From contig JAYVEP010000041.1 in assembly GCA_043749225.1 (NCBI GenBank), positions 1-41,770 on the forward strand: a stretch of DNA of 41,770 nt. Reading direction: 5' to 3'. Source of the DNA: JANXUC01 sp043749225 (GTDB taxonomy: Bacteria > Acidobacteriota > Terriglobia > Terriglobales > Acidobacteriaceae). This document shows, piece after piece, positions 1-7,295 of this stretch (its first letter is position 1; the number at the start of each line of letters is the position of its first letter). The notes under the pieces were generated by a model. It saw only the letters and a list, made by a program, of their open reading frames with translations. It had not been told where the DNA came from and made no database searches. The position numbers and the translations under genes are program-made.

Positions 1-1
1 A

Positions 2-337
2 GAGGGCTCCCGCTCCCATGAAAGTAAGAAGTGCGATGGCGATCATTGTGGTCTGGGACGTGGCGCAGCCACGCATCCGGCGAGCATTCGTCCGGCGTAC
101 ATTCAATATCACGAGGTAGATCCTCCGAAGATTTGTTTCCGTGTTCCTATGGCAGCTCTTTACGAGCAGCCAGCGGCCCTATACCAGCAGCCATTACCAG
201 CGTGGATGAGGTTACAGAAGATGGCGCAAAACACGCCCCTGTCCCGGTTGAGCGGGACGGTCTCAGACCTGTCATTTAAACTGGGAAGCCAAACTAACTA
301 CTTAAACAGCTTAGGGTTAGCCTGTCAAGCCAGTTAG
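2..337 (+). CDS. possible 3' end of an unknown protein (partial)
   Basis: A frame is open from the first bases of the window to a TAG at 335-337, about 111 codons with no internal stop, so it could be the C-terminal part of a gene that starts upstream. The visible protein is Gln/Pro/Ala-rich in the middle (AALYEQPAALYQQPLPAW) and ends in ACQAS. I do not recognise a family. A second frame is open from 22 to 279, so coding is not certain, and no domain motif, signal or membrane segment helps to decide. If real, its first codons lie outside the window. Confidence 0.3.
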   Translation, partial: EGSRSHESKKCDGDHCGLGRGAATHPASIRPAYIQYHEVDPPKICFRVPMAALYEQPAALYQQPLPAWMRLQKMAQNTPLSRLSGTVSDLSFKLGSQTNYLNSLGLACQAS

Positions 338-799
338 GCGTCCGCAGCGTTACCTCATCCTAATGGATAGGCGCATTCGAACACACCCATCCACCGCTTT
401 GGATGCAAGGTTTGCGTTGGAAAGCTGTCTGGCGTCCAGATATTTTGGGGGTTTGCCGCAAGATTTTGCGGAAGAGCGGCGCAGTTTCCGGGAAATAGAC
501 TTGGACGCGAACTTCGCAAAGCACTACAAACAAAGCGCTGCGTTTTACTCTACCTAGCTTGGATTGATGGCTGCACGATTGCAAGACCTAAGGGCAGCCC
601 CCAGAACCCTCCCCTAAATAATTTCAGGTTGCCACAGAAGTCGGTTTACCGACTCTGTTCGCGCGGAGTTTTGCGCTTGCTACTCGAGCTTTCGAGGACG
701 ATGCTTGGGGCAAGCGCCGCTTCGTCTAAAGAATCGTCGGCAAGGTTCGCCTGTTTAGTTCTCGTTCGGGCCGCCGCTGCGAAAGGATGAAAAATCATC
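338..799. other. intergenic stretch with no recognised gene
   Basis: This 460-base stretch has only short, unconvincing open frames on both strands. Two small hairpins are visible: CCGCAA/TTGCGG at about 456-471 and AGTCGG-TTTA-CCGACT at about 639-654. It forms the upstream region of the PilZ gene. I looked for a c-di-GMP (GEMM) riboswitch here and saw no match to its conserved core. Confidence 0.5.
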
Positions 800-1219
800 A
801 TGCTGAAGACGGGGCCAATCCAATCTAACGAAATTCAAGCGAGCGCAGCGCAGCCCTCCGATGAACGGCGGGCGATGCGACGCTTTGACATGCGGTTACC
901 CGCTTCCGTGAAGCTTGCAGGTAGCGACGGTCCGGCCCTGCTCACCGAAACCCAGAATGTCAGTGCGCGAGGAGTGTTTTTCTACCTGAGCCAGCCGCTT
1001 CCGCTGGGCACGGAGTTTGAGGTGACGCTCACGCTGCCACCGCACGTTACCCTCACCGACTCGGTGCAGATCCGCTTCAATGCGCGCGTGGTGAGAGTGG
1101 AAGAGCCGCGACCGAGTTCGCTGGTCGGAGTCGGCGCGTTGATTGAGGAACACGAGTTCCTAGGGTCGGGTGGTGGGATTTTTTCTAGGATGGGACAGGA
1201 TTTGAGGAAGACCGGGTAA
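800..1219 (+). CDS. PilZ domain protein (c-di-GMP receptor)
   Basis: A 139-residue protein made almost entirely of one PilZ domain. Both c-di-GMP-binding signatures are visible: RxxxR at residues 28-32 (RFDMR) and NxSxxG at residues 53-58 (NVSARG), followed by the beta-rich barrel (FEVTLTLP, VQIRFNARVVRVEE). PilZ proteins of this single-domain kind bind cyclic di-GMP in the cytoplasm and pass the signal to motility, polysaccharide or other output machinery by protein contact; the partner cannot be told from the sequence. The ATG at 800 follows a purine-rich GAAAGGATG stretch that could serve as ribosome binding site, though the spacing is long. The gene stands alone and faces the ccm operon across a palindromic element. 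The family is clear, the biological output unknown. Confidence 0.9.
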   Translation: MLKTGPIQSNEIQASAAQPSDERRAMRRFDMRLPASVKLAGSDGPALLTETQNVSARGVFFYLSQPLPLGTEFEVTLTLPPHVTLTDSVQIRFNARVVRVEEPRPSSLVGVGALIEEHEFLGSGGGIFSRMGQDLRKTG

Positions 1220-1236
1220 AGCTTCCCATCCCGAAG

Positions 1237-1422
1237 TTGTCATTCTGATCCCGAGCGTTTTTTGCGAAGGGGAAAAATCCCTAACATCTGACACTAAAAC
1301 GCCGCTGAGAGGCATTCTCACCGCACACCACCCAAACCGAGGACGCTGTATGGTGAGAATGCCTTGCGGTAGTGAATTCTACTGAAATTATTGGGGATTC
1401 CTCGCTGCGCTCGGAATGACAA
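1237..1422. repeat. nested palindromic intergenic repeat between PilZ gene and ccmD
   Basis: Outer arms TTGTCATTC (1237-1245) and GAATGACAA (1414-1422) enclose a perfect 12-bp inverted repeat GGCATTCTCACC (1311-1322) / GGTGAGAATGCC (1352-1363). The right arm reads GGATTCCTCGCTGCGCTCGG, the commonest dispersed repeat motif of this window. It lies between two convergent genes and could fold in transcripts from either side, so a role as a bidirectional terminator is possible but inferred. Confidence 0.8.
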
Positions 1423-1454
1423 ATATGAGAGAAAGCGAAACCCGCGGGGCGAAC

Positions 1455-1583
1455 TTACTTACGTTGCAGATCCTGCATCTCGCGCTTGAGCTTCTGGTAG
1501 CGGGTGTACAAGGTCAGAAGATACACGGCGTGGATTACGCCGGTTACGATATAGGCCGCGTATAAAAATGGGATCGGGTTCAT
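1455..1583 (-). CDS. ccmD: CcmD-like small membrane protein of the haem exporter
   Basis: A 42-residue protein, MNPIPFLYAAYIVTGVIHAV at its start, with one membrane span (about residues 6-26) and a basic, amphipathic C-terminal tail (YTRYQKLKREMQDLQRK). This is the layout of CcmD, the small integral membrane subunit that holds CcmC and CcmE with the CcmAB ATPase and is needed for release of haem-loaded CcmE. CcmD sequences are poorly conserved, so the call rests on size, topology and on its place 14 bases after ccmC as the last gene of the ccm set. The ATG at 1583 is chosen because the longer frame that begins at 1727 runs back through the ccmC coding sequence. Confidence 0.8.
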   Translation of the reverse strand: MNPIPFLYAAYIVTGVIHAVYLLTLYTRYQKLKREMQDLQRK

Positions 1584-1597
1584 GTTTTTCCTGTCCG

Positions 1598-2272
1598 CTA
1601 AATTAAGGCTTCCAACGCCAAAGTCTCTTCGATGCCACGTTGCTTGCGTTCCAGGTCGTAGCGAAGCCAACAGAGCAGTCCCCCTAAGGCCAAGAAAGCC
1701 AGCCAATTCCAGAGCACCGCGTGCCACATAGCGGGATCAAGAGAACCGCCGCCGCCGATCACCGGCTGCGGATGCTGGGTGCGGAAAAACCGAATCGACA
1801 AGTACACGAACGGTACAACCGCAAAACCAAACACCGCCAAAACCGCCGCCAGAAGCTGTGTTTGCCCGCCAGATGAAAAACGGCGCAGCATCAGATAGCT
1901 CACGTAGATCAGCCACAGAACGAGAGTCGATGTAAGCCGAACGTCCCACGTCCACCAGATGCCCCAAACCGGCCTTGCCCAGATTGGACCCGTAATCAGG
2001 ACTACGGTGCAAAAAACAACTCCGACCTCCGCCGCGGCAACCGCTAGCGCATCGGCCTCCCCGGAACGCCCGATAAGGTACCAGATCGAAGCAACAAGGT
2101 TGATGAAAAATAGCAGGAAGGCTGTCCACGCCGAGGGTACGTGGTAGTAGAAGATTCGCTGTACATCACCCATGGTCTGTTCGGTAGGCGCAACTACTAA
2201 CGCTTGATAGAGGCCAAAAGCTAGCAGGGCTGCGACGACCACCACAAACGCGACAAGAACAGGGGATTTCAT
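1598..2272 (-). CDS. ccmC: cytochrome c maturation haem-handling protein CcmC
   Basis: A 224-residue polytopic membrane protein with about six spans. It has the tryptophan-rich WWD signature of haem-handling proteins at residues 103-110 (WGIWWTWD), flanked by conserved histidines in YYHVPSAW (His44) and AMWHAVLWN (His184), which are the usual axial haem ligands. CcmC presents periplasmic haem to CcmE and is required for the covalent haem-CcmE intermediate. The start at 2272 is set by an ATGA overlap with the ccmB stop codon, typical of translational coupling; the frame is open 12 codons further upstream but that would lie inside ccmB. All catalytic landmarks are present and the length is normal for the family. 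Confidence 0.95.
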   Translation of the reverse strand: MKSPVLVAFVVVVAALLAFGLYQALVVAPTEQTMGDVQRIFYYHVPSAWTAFLLFFINLVASIWYLIGRSGEADALAVAAAEVGVVFCTVVLITGPIWARPVWGIWWTWDVRLTSTLVLWLIYVSYLMLRRFSSGGQTQLLAAVLAVFGFAVVPFVYLSIRFFRTQHPQPVIGGGGSLDPAMWHAVLWNWLAFLALGGLLCWLRYDLERKQRGIEETLALEALI

Positions 2273-3003
2273 TCTGCGTTGAGCACCGTTTCGAACAGGG
2301 TCAAGCAAACAACAGTAAAGACTAGATCATAGACCGCCAGCAGCACAATCCAAAATTTCACAGCCGACTCGCCCGTTAGCACAATTTTCGTCGCCTCTAC
2401 CATAGCCAGCAGGGCTGGAATGGAGACGGGAAACAAAATCAAGGGAAGCATGACTTCGCGGCTGCGGGTGCGCAAGGAAATCGCTGCGAAAAATGTACCA
2501 TTCACGACTAGCGCCCATGTGCCCAGGGCCGCAATCAAGAGCAGGAGATAAGCTGGGCCAAGAACTTTCAGATTGTAGAAAATCATGAACAGGGGAGCCA
2601 TCACCGCTTCCAGCACGGTGACGAAGAGAAAATTTCCCAGCGCTTTGGAGAGAAACAGCGCGTTCGCCGGAGCGGGAGATACTCGGTACGCGTCGAGAAC
2701 GTGATTGCGGATTTCCCGCGCCCAAGTCTGATTGAGCGCAACGATCGCGGCAAACAAAAATGACACCCAGATCAAGCCGCCTGCGATCTGGCGCGATTCT
2801 TCGGCCGTGGGGTCGAATGAAAAACTAAATATCACGACGACCAGCAACGCAAAGAAGATCATCGAATTGATGGCATCCTTGCTGCGCCACTCGAGCCACA
2901 AATCTTTGGCGAGACTCGCGGTGGTAATCTTCCACGTCGTTGGAGTTGGACTTACAGACGCTTCTTTCACTTCGGCTTCGCGCAATGCCACTGGCGCGCT
3001 CAT
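2269..3003 (-). CDS. ccmB: haem exporter permease CcmB
   Basis: A 244-residue membrane protein with about six hydrophobic spans after a hydrophilic N-terminus of some 25 residues. The segments AKDLWLEWRSKDAINSMIFFALLV near the N-terminus and LDAYRVSPAPANALFLSKALGN in the first half are characteristic of CcmB, the permease partner of the CcmA ATPase. Known role: CcmAB hydrolyses ATP to free holo-CcmE from CcmC/CcmD. It overlaps ccmA by four bases at its start and ccmC by four at its end, so the three are probably translated as a unit. The protein is slightly longer than classical CcmB because of the N-terminal extension. Confidence 0.95.
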   Translation of the reverse strand: MSAPVALREAEVKEASVSPTPTTWKITTASLAKDLWLEWRSKDAINSMIFFALLVVVIFSFSFDPTAEESRQIAGGLIWVSFLFAAIVALNQTWAREIRNHVLDAYRVSPAPANALFLSKALGNFLFVTVLEAVMAPLFMIFYNLKVLGPAYLLLLIAALGTWALVVNGTFFAAISLRTRSREVMLPLILFPVSIPALLAMVEATKIVLTGESAVKFWIVLLAVYDLVFTVVCLTLFETVLNAE

Positions 3004-3719
3004 TGCACCGCCTCGAGGTCCAAGGTTGGAACGCGGCTATCGATTGTGCCAGCGTGCATCCAAACAAATTCGTCGGCTACGCCAGCCAGCAAACGTGCCT
3101 GATGCGTCACTACGAAGATTGTTTTGCCGCCGTCGCGCATACGTCCCAGTAGTTGCACCATGCCACGCGCGGAGGCGACATCCACATTGGAAAACGGTTC
3201 GTCTAAGAGAAGCAGTTTCGGGTCATGCTGTAACGCCCTCGCCAACGACATTCTTTGCCGCATTCCCTGCGAATATTGCCCCACGGGACGCGTGAGCGCG
3301 GGGTCCAGTCCAACCATGACAATGGCATCCTGGCAGCGCTGGTCGTCCTCCATTCCGTATAGGCGTCCGAAGTAGCGGAGATTTTCCATGCCGCTCATCT
3401 CGTCATAAAGCAGCGATGGGTGCGCCATGTAGCCGATCTGGTCGCAAACCTCGCGAACGGAATTAGCGCCCAGCACTGTGACCTGGCCCCGCGTCGGCTG
3501 CAGTAAACCCGCAATGGCACGCAGCATGGTGCTCTTCCCTGCACCGTTTTCGCCGAGGACGACGTAGAGTTTGCCGGCCGCGAATTCCGCCGTGACATTG
3601 CGGAGCGCTGCGAAACGTCCAAATTGTTTGGTAAGGCCGTTGAGCACAACGGCAGGGCGTGCAATCGGCGAAGCTAAAGGAACGGCCGCAGAGGAAGCTT
3701 CGAACTCGGGCAAGGTCAA
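3000..3719 (-). CDS. ccmA: haem exporter ATP-binding protein CcmA
   Basis: A 239-residue ABC ATPase. Walker A is GENGAGKST (residues 56-64), the signature motif is YSQGMRQR (149-156), Walker B is LLLLDEP (about 169-175), and VVTH near the C-terminus supplies the switch histidine. The gene order with ccmB, ccmC, ccmD and ccmE fixes it as CcmA rather than a generic ABC ATPase. It powers release of haem-loaded CcmE on the outer face of the membrane. The first 20 or so residues are an Ala/Pro-rich extension before the ATPase fold, and the true start may be a little further downstream. It shares a four-base overlap with ccmB; a 54-base gap containing repeat-like sequence separates it from ccmE. 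Confidence 0.95.
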   Translation of the reverse strand: MTLPEFEASSAAVPLASPIARPAVVLNGLTKQFGRFAALRNVTAEFAAGKLYVVLGENGAGKSTMLRAIAGLLQPTRGQVTVLGANSVREVCDQIGYMAHPSLLYDEMSGMENLRYFGRLYGMEDDQRCQDAIVMVGLDPALTRPVGQYSQGMRQRMSLARALQHDPKLLLLDEPFSNVDVASARGMVQLLGRMRDGGKTIFVVTHQARLLAGVADEFVWMHAGTIDSRVPTLDLEAVQ

Positions 3720-3766
3720 ATTATCATTCCGATTGCTGTTACGTTTGTTAATCGGTTGTCCTTCCT

Positions 3767-3789
3767 AAGGGCTTCAGCCTTGAGGAATC
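3767..3789. repeat. short dispersed repeat overlapping the 3' end of ccmE
   Basis: AAGGGCTTCAGCCTTGAGGAATC on the plus strand. A nearly identical copy (AAGGACTTCAGCCCTGAGGAATC) lies at 33920-33942 beside a TTGTCATTCCG motif, the same family as the other intergenic repeats here. On the minus strand this copy encodes the last residues and the stop codon of CcmE. Confidence 0.65.
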
Positions 3790-4250
3790 TGCTTCACTGC
3801 CGGAGCCGTAAGCGTCCCCGTCATGCTCCCAGGCTGCGCCGCCGGAGCACCTTTCTTCGGCGCATACTTCGAAGCGCACTTCGCCTGCAAATGCTTGGCG
3901 TGAAAAACTCCATCGCGGCCCATCTCACCTTCCGCCAAAGCCTGCGCGTCGTCCTTCAACGTGTCCGGAGGAGCGTCCGTCCCGGAATAAACCACAGGCA
4001 ACGTCCGACCTTCTTCGTTCAAAGTGAATTCCAGATGCAGGCCCGTCCGCTTAATCGACCCGGGCTGAACATTCCCGGCCACGCGCAGGCGCTTGGTGTA
4101 AGCGTCGTTACCCATGCCGTTCAGCTCTTTGATGGTGACGTAGTAGCTCTTGCTCTCCTGCACGCCGGTGTAGGCCAGGTAGGCCAAGGACACAAGGACG
4201 ACGGCCATAACGGAGCCGAACTTAAGAATTTTGGCGCTCTGCGAGGACAT
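3774..4250 (-). CDS. ccmE: haem chaperone CcmE, Cys-type (CxxxY) variant
   Basis: A 158-residue protein with an N-terminal membrane anchor (about residues 11-28) and a periplasmic OB-fold domain (KRLRVAGNVQPGSIKR, LHLEFTLNEEGRTLPVVYSG, LAEGEMGRDGVFHAKHL). Classical CcmE binds haem covalently through His in an HxxxY motif. Here that place reads CASKY, Cys125-x3-Tyr129, so the haem-binding residue is Cys. A Cys-type CcmE is known from archaea and some sulfate reducers, in the system sometimes called I*, usually without CcmH. The C-terminal tail is Lys/Pro/Ala-rich and ends in IPQG, encoded by a dispersed repeat. It is the first gene of the ccmEABCD cluster; ccmF, ccmG and ccmH are not in this window. 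Confidence 0.93.
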   Translation of the reverse strand: MSSQSAKILKFGSVMAVVLVSLAYLAYTGVQESKSYYVTIKELNGMGNDAYTKRLRVAGNVQPGSIKRTGLHLEFTLNEEGRTLPVVYSGTDAPPDTLKDDAQALAEGEMGRDGVFHAKHLQAKCASKYAPKKGAPAAQPGSMTGTLTAPAVKQIPQG

Positions 4251-4358
4251 AGGAAACCCCCTTGGGCTCTACGCAAACTGTACTGCCAGAGGGGGTTAGG
4301 GTCAAGTGCCGGAGGTGCAAGTGGACGACGCTGCTAGAGGTGTTGCAGCCCCTGGACC

Positions 4359-5120
4359 CTAGGCCAACTTAATATTCTCCGGATAGTAGCGCTCGATCAT
4401 GCGTCCCGTCATCAATCCGCCTTCGTATTCTGGAATGATGACTTCGTCGGCGCCGGAACTGCGGATGGCTTGCGCGTAGCGCTGCTGTCCGGCGCGGGTG
4501 ATGATTTTCAAATTGCCGTTCATGGATCGCGCGGTCACCGTGATGTAGAGGTTGTCCGCGTCGTTGTCGATGACAATGCAGATGCCACGGGCGCGCGCAA
4601 TACCCGCCATTTGCAGCACATCGTGGCGCTTGGCATCGCCTTGGATGACCAGATCGCCATCCTTGAGCAGTTCGCGGCAAAGACCTTCGTTGGTTTCTAT
4701 CAAGACCATGGGAATTTCAAGGCGTCGAAGCTGGTCGACTACCGTGCGACCAACTTGGCCATATCCGCACACGATGAAGTGGTCGTGAACTTTTTCAAGG
4801 CTGATGTCGTTAATCATGGATTTCCAGGCCTCCCTGCCCTGACGGCGGAAAATTGTTACGAGTACACGCTCGGCGATCCAAATTTGAAACGCAAACACGG
4901 AGATGTAAACGAAAACGGCAAAAAATTTAGTCGCATCGTGGACCCGCGTGTAGTCCATCGAATGGGGATGTGTAATCCAAAAGAAGGCATCGACCCAGCG
5001 CAGGCCTTCCAAACGGTGATAGACCAACACACAGAGAAGGTTGAAGCCAGCGAAGAGGGCTGCGGGGAGCCAGAGACGTCGCAAGAACACGCCAGCGAGT
5101 TGCAAGAACGTAGCGCGCAT
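4359..5120 (-). CDS. membrane protein with TrkA-N (RCK) NAD-binding domain
   Basis: A 253-residue protein. Residues about 16-35 and 65-92 are membrane spans, followed by an RCK/TrkA-N Rossmann domain that starts at FIVCGYGQVGRTVVDQL (GYGQVG, residues 119-124) and continues through VLIETN, GDAKRHDVLQMAGI and IRSSGADEVIIPE. This is the architecture of two-span K+ channels gated by an RCK domain, but the pore region between the spans reads FFWITHPHSMDYTRVHDATK, with no TVGYGD filter. It may be a relative that senses nucleotide and has lost K+ selectivity, or a regulatory subunit. It lies 108 bases upstream of ccmE on the same strand, and probably is a separate unit. Confidence 0.85.
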   Translation of the reverse strand: MRATFLQLAGVFLRRLWLPAALFAGFNLLCVLVYHRLEGLRWVDAFFWITHPHSMDYTRVHDATKFFAVFVYISVFAFQIWIAERVLVTIFRRQGREAWKSMINDISLEKVHDHFIVCGYGQVGRTVVDQLRRLEIPMVLIETNEGLCRELLKDGDLVIQGDAKRHDVLQMAGIARARGICIVIDNDADNLYITVTARSMNGNLKIITRAGQQRYAQAIRSSGADEVIIPEYEGGLMTGRMIERYYPENIKLA

Positions 5121-5483
5121 AGCGGAGTCTCCCGCCGAATTGAGGTCGGAGCACTATCTCGACTCGCAATACAAGCCGACCGGTCGGCTTGTCTTAGTGT
5201 ACAGGATCGTAGTTCAGCGTGCAGGAAGCTAACCCAATCGCGCACGACCAACCGGGTCAGCAATCCCGCACCGACCATGCACAAGGAGATGGTGCGCGCC
5301 ACTCTTGCAGTGGCTTCGCGAAGTGACTTTGATAACCTTAACCGCACCAAGTTCGTTACAAAACCGTGACCAATTGTTGACATAGTTTTGACGGTCATCG
5401 CAGCTCGAAACTGTATACTTCCGTGAGCACTGGGCCTGCTTCTGACTCGGAAAAGTGGAAAGCCTGCCGGAGACTCCGCATTT
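5121..5483. other. intergenic region between two divergent genes
   Basis: Long open frames here are antisense continuations without domain features. The stretch must hold the promoters of the divergent genes at 5120 and 5484. A possible plus-strand promoter is a TATACT hexamer at 5414-5419 with TTGACG at 5388-5393, but their 20-base spacing is long, so this is weak. Nothing else was recognised. Confidence 0.4.
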
Positions 5484-5738
5484 ATGGCGTACGCGAGCGA
5501 TTACGTCTGGGTAGTGATTTGCAAGAATCACAATTACCACAAGAAGCAAAACCTGTTCTTCGGGCACAAAATCCCTCTGGGCGAAACAGACGCTTTGCAC
5601 CCCGCGCCTGCCCTTCCCGGCGCAATCACCGTGAGCTGCGACGACTGCGGCCACCAGAATACCTATAAACCCTCCGAACTGATGCGGCTCCAACTGGAGC
5701 TGCCCGAGTCCTTCCAGCCGCACCCCGAATTCTTATAG
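5484..5738 (+). CDS. small hypothetical protein with a CxxC pair
   Basis: An 84-residue protein. The centre is SCDDCGHQNTYKPSELMRL: a CxxC knuckle followed by text that resembles zinc-ribbon proteins which end in a C-terminal Leu-rich segment. A further Cys sits in VWVVICKNHNYHKKQN near the N-terminus with two His close by, so a metal site built from Cys/His across the protein is possible. No family name can be given. GGAG at about 5472 upstream could be the ribosome binding site. The gene runs toward the pyrophosphatase gene on the same strand with a gap of about 100 bases. Confidence 0.65.
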   Translation: MAYASDYVWVVICKNHNYHKKQNLFFGHKIPLGETDALHPAPALPGAITVSCDDCGHQNTYKPSELMRLQLELPESFQPHPEFL

Positions 5739-5789
5739 CCCGACCCTTCCCTCACCCGCCAGTAACATCCCTCCCCGTCAGGCAGCAGG

Positions 5790-5795
5790 TACAAT
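5790..5795 (+). promoter_or_regulatory. possible -10 element upstream of pyrophosphatase gene
   Basis: TACAAT about 45 bases before the ATG of the pyrophosphatase gene; no convincing -35 box lies at the right distance, so this is a weak call. Confidence 0.25.
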
Positions 5796-5840
5796 GGTAG
5801 AGCACGCAATCTATTGGAAAGGCTTCATTCCTGCATTCTT

Positions 5841-6392
5841 ATGATTCATCCTTGGCACGACGTTACGCCCGGCGAAAAGCTTCCGAAGGAATTTAACACG
5901 GTCGTCGAGATTCCGTTTGGCTCCAGCGTGAAATACGAGCTTGACAAGGATAGCGGCCTCATCAAGCTGGATCGCATTCTGTACTCGGCGGTTTACTATC
6001 CTGCGAACTACGGCTTTATTCCGCAGACGTTGGCGGAAGATGACGATCCGCTTGACGTGCTGGTGCTCTGCCAAGAGACGGTGGTTCCGCTGACCATCAT
6101 CAACGCGCGCGCCATTGGCGTGATGACGATGATCGATTCCGGCAAGAAGGATCACAAGATTATCGCGATCGCCACCGAGGACCCTGAATTCAACGCCTAC
6201 CGCGAGGCCGCCGAGATGCCTCCGCACCGCGCACTGATGCTGCGGCGGTTTTTTCAGGATTACAAATTGCTGGAAGGCAAGGCCGTGGAAGTGGATGAGA
6301 TTCGTCCGGCCGGGGAAGCGTATCCCATTATTGAGGAAGCGTTGCGTCGGTATAGCCAGCAGCGGCGTAAGGGATTTAAGAGTAAGCACTAG
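5841..6392 (+). CDS. ppa: inorganic pyrophosphatase (family I)
   Basis: A 183-residue soluble enzyme that hydrolyses pyrophosphate to two phosphates with Mg2+, pulling biosynthetic reactions forward. Family I landmarks are present: EIPFGSSVKYELDKDSGLIKLDR (substrate-binding Lys/Glu), YPANYGFIPQT, the signature DDDPLDVLVL with its metal-binding aspartates, and the later GKKDHKIIAI and HFF-like region RRFFQDYKLLEGK. The ATG at 5841 (MIHPWHDV) gives the usual start for the family, just before the HDV-P-G motif; a TTG at 5814 in frame would add nine residues with no family support. The gene appears to be monocistronic and converges on the next gene. Confidence 0.95.
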   Translation: MIHPWHDVTPGEKLPKEFNTVVEIPFGSSVKYELDKDSGLIKLDRILYSAVYYPANYGFIPQTLAEDDDPLDVLVLCQETVVPLTIINARAIGVMTMIDSGKKDHKIIAIATEDPEFNAYREAAEMPPHRALMLRRFFQDYKLLEGKAVEVDEIRPAGEAYPIIEEALRRYSQQRRKGFKSKH

Positions 6393-6483
6393 AGCGGCTC
6401 ATTCCAGATAAATTTCGGCAATGGCCTGTTTCCGGAGTGCCCGCGACTCGCCAAAATGACCGACGAATTCTGGGTTTCAAATG

Positions 6484-7032
6484 CTATGGTGATTTTTCGC
6501 CAACAAGCGAACCTAGCGGGCTGAACAATCGGCCTATCGCAAACCGTATTCGCTGGCCGAATGCAGGCTCAGTCCGCACTTCTTCGAGACATGAGACCGT
6601 AAACCCCTCCTCGCCGGCGTAGTAATTGCCGTCAGGTATCCTGGAAAAGAATTCCCCTATACGCACGGACGCACTGCCGTCATACCAAGACTCGAAACCG
6701 CTGGTAACCTGCATTTTTCGCCAAGCGCCAGTGCACGCTTGCCTTGCTTTGGCAAAGCCCGCGTGTATCGTGCAGCCACCTTCCTTAAGGAACAATTGAC
6801 CAACATCATTCTCAAATTCCGCAGTTAAGCGAACGGGGTTGCCCACATATTGCTGGCGGTTGTTCGATAGTTCGCAAACTGTGACCGGGCGTGCATCTTT
6901 GATCGCTTGTTCGCAGGCGCGGCAAGGGGGCTGCTCTTGCTCATCAACTCGCAGAGAGTCGATGACCACAGCACCCGCGACGACAAGCAGACCCAACACC
7001 ATACTAACGACTACTTTTGCGATCCGACCCAT
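6484..7032 (-). CDS. secreted or membrane-anchored hypothetical protein
   Basis: A 182-residue protein with an N-terminal hydrophobic segment (about residues 6-25, VVVSMVLGLLVVAGAVVI), then a CxxC pair (Cys37, Cys40 in PPCRACEQ). The middle reads VTVCELSNNRQQYVGNPVRLTAEF, which resembles a small OB-like module (CEL-x-N-x-Y-x-G-x-VR) that I recall from secreted proteins of this phylum; this likeness is unverified. Further Cys occur in GGCTIH, QACTGAW and VSCLEE, so disulphides or a metal site are possible outside the membrane. No enzymatic motif was found. It converges on the pyrophosphatase gene and diverges from thiC. Confidence 0.7.
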   Translation of the reverse strand: MGRIAKVVVSMVLGLLVVAGAVVIDSLRVDEQEQPPCRACEQAIKDARPVTVCELSNNRQQYVGNPVRLTAEFENDVGQLFLKEGGCTIHAGFAKARQACTGAWRKMQVTSGFESWYDGSASVRIGEFFSRIPDGNYYAGEEGFTVSCLEEVRTEPAFGQRIRFAIGRLFSPLGSLVGEKSP

Positions 7033-7188
7033 GCGTATGTTCTACGCTCATTTTTCAGACCGGGTCAACGACGGGGTAGTGGGCTGCTTTGATCTCTTAA
7101 GCATGGTGCCCCAGATTCGCGGGCGTTTTCTGCACGTTAACCTGGACGACGAAAGTCTCAACAAACTTTTTTCTTGTGTCCCAGTACT

Positions 7189-7225
7189 CCCAGGTTAGCG
7201 CTCAGAGAACGGGCGCGAACCTGGG
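7189..7225. promoter_or_regulatory. strong imperfect palindrome upstream of thiC
   Basis: CCCAGGTT-A-GCGCTC, loop AGAGAAC, GGGCGC-G-AACCTGGG: an eight-pair and a six-pair stem separated by one A/G mismatch. It lies about 30 bases before a consensus -10 box, so it is more likely a DNA site or upstream hairpin than part of the thiC leader. It does not match the TPP riboswitch core. Confidence 0.55.
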
Positions 7226-7257
7226 GCACCTTCCTCTCACCCTCCGCAACAGCGGCG

Positions 7258-7263
7258 TATAAT
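7258..7263 (+). promoter_or_regulatory. consensus -10 box of thiC
   Basis: TATAAT, 33 bases before the chosen thiC ATG. No good -35 hexamer is seen 16-18 bases upstream, so an activator or another sigma-factor contact may be needed. Transcription starting near 7270 would give a leader of only about 26 bases. Confidence 0.5.
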
Positions 7264-7295
7264 CGCGATAGAAACTTAAAGGGGCGGTGGCATTC

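Noticed and set aside
800..1219. c-di-GMP riboswitch in front of the PilZ gene
   Set aside because: The upstream stretch 338-799 shows small hairpins but no GEMM core sequence.
1237..1422. CRISPR array made of the recurring TTGTCATTCC repeats
   Set aside because: Repeat copies are scattered across the window in inverted pairs, not in a regular direct array with spacers, and no cas gene is present.
7033..7295. TPP riboswitch before thiC
   Set aside because: The CUGAGA and GAACCUGAUCUGG-type core blocks are not found in the right order; the palindrome at 7189-7225 lies upstream of the apparent promoter.
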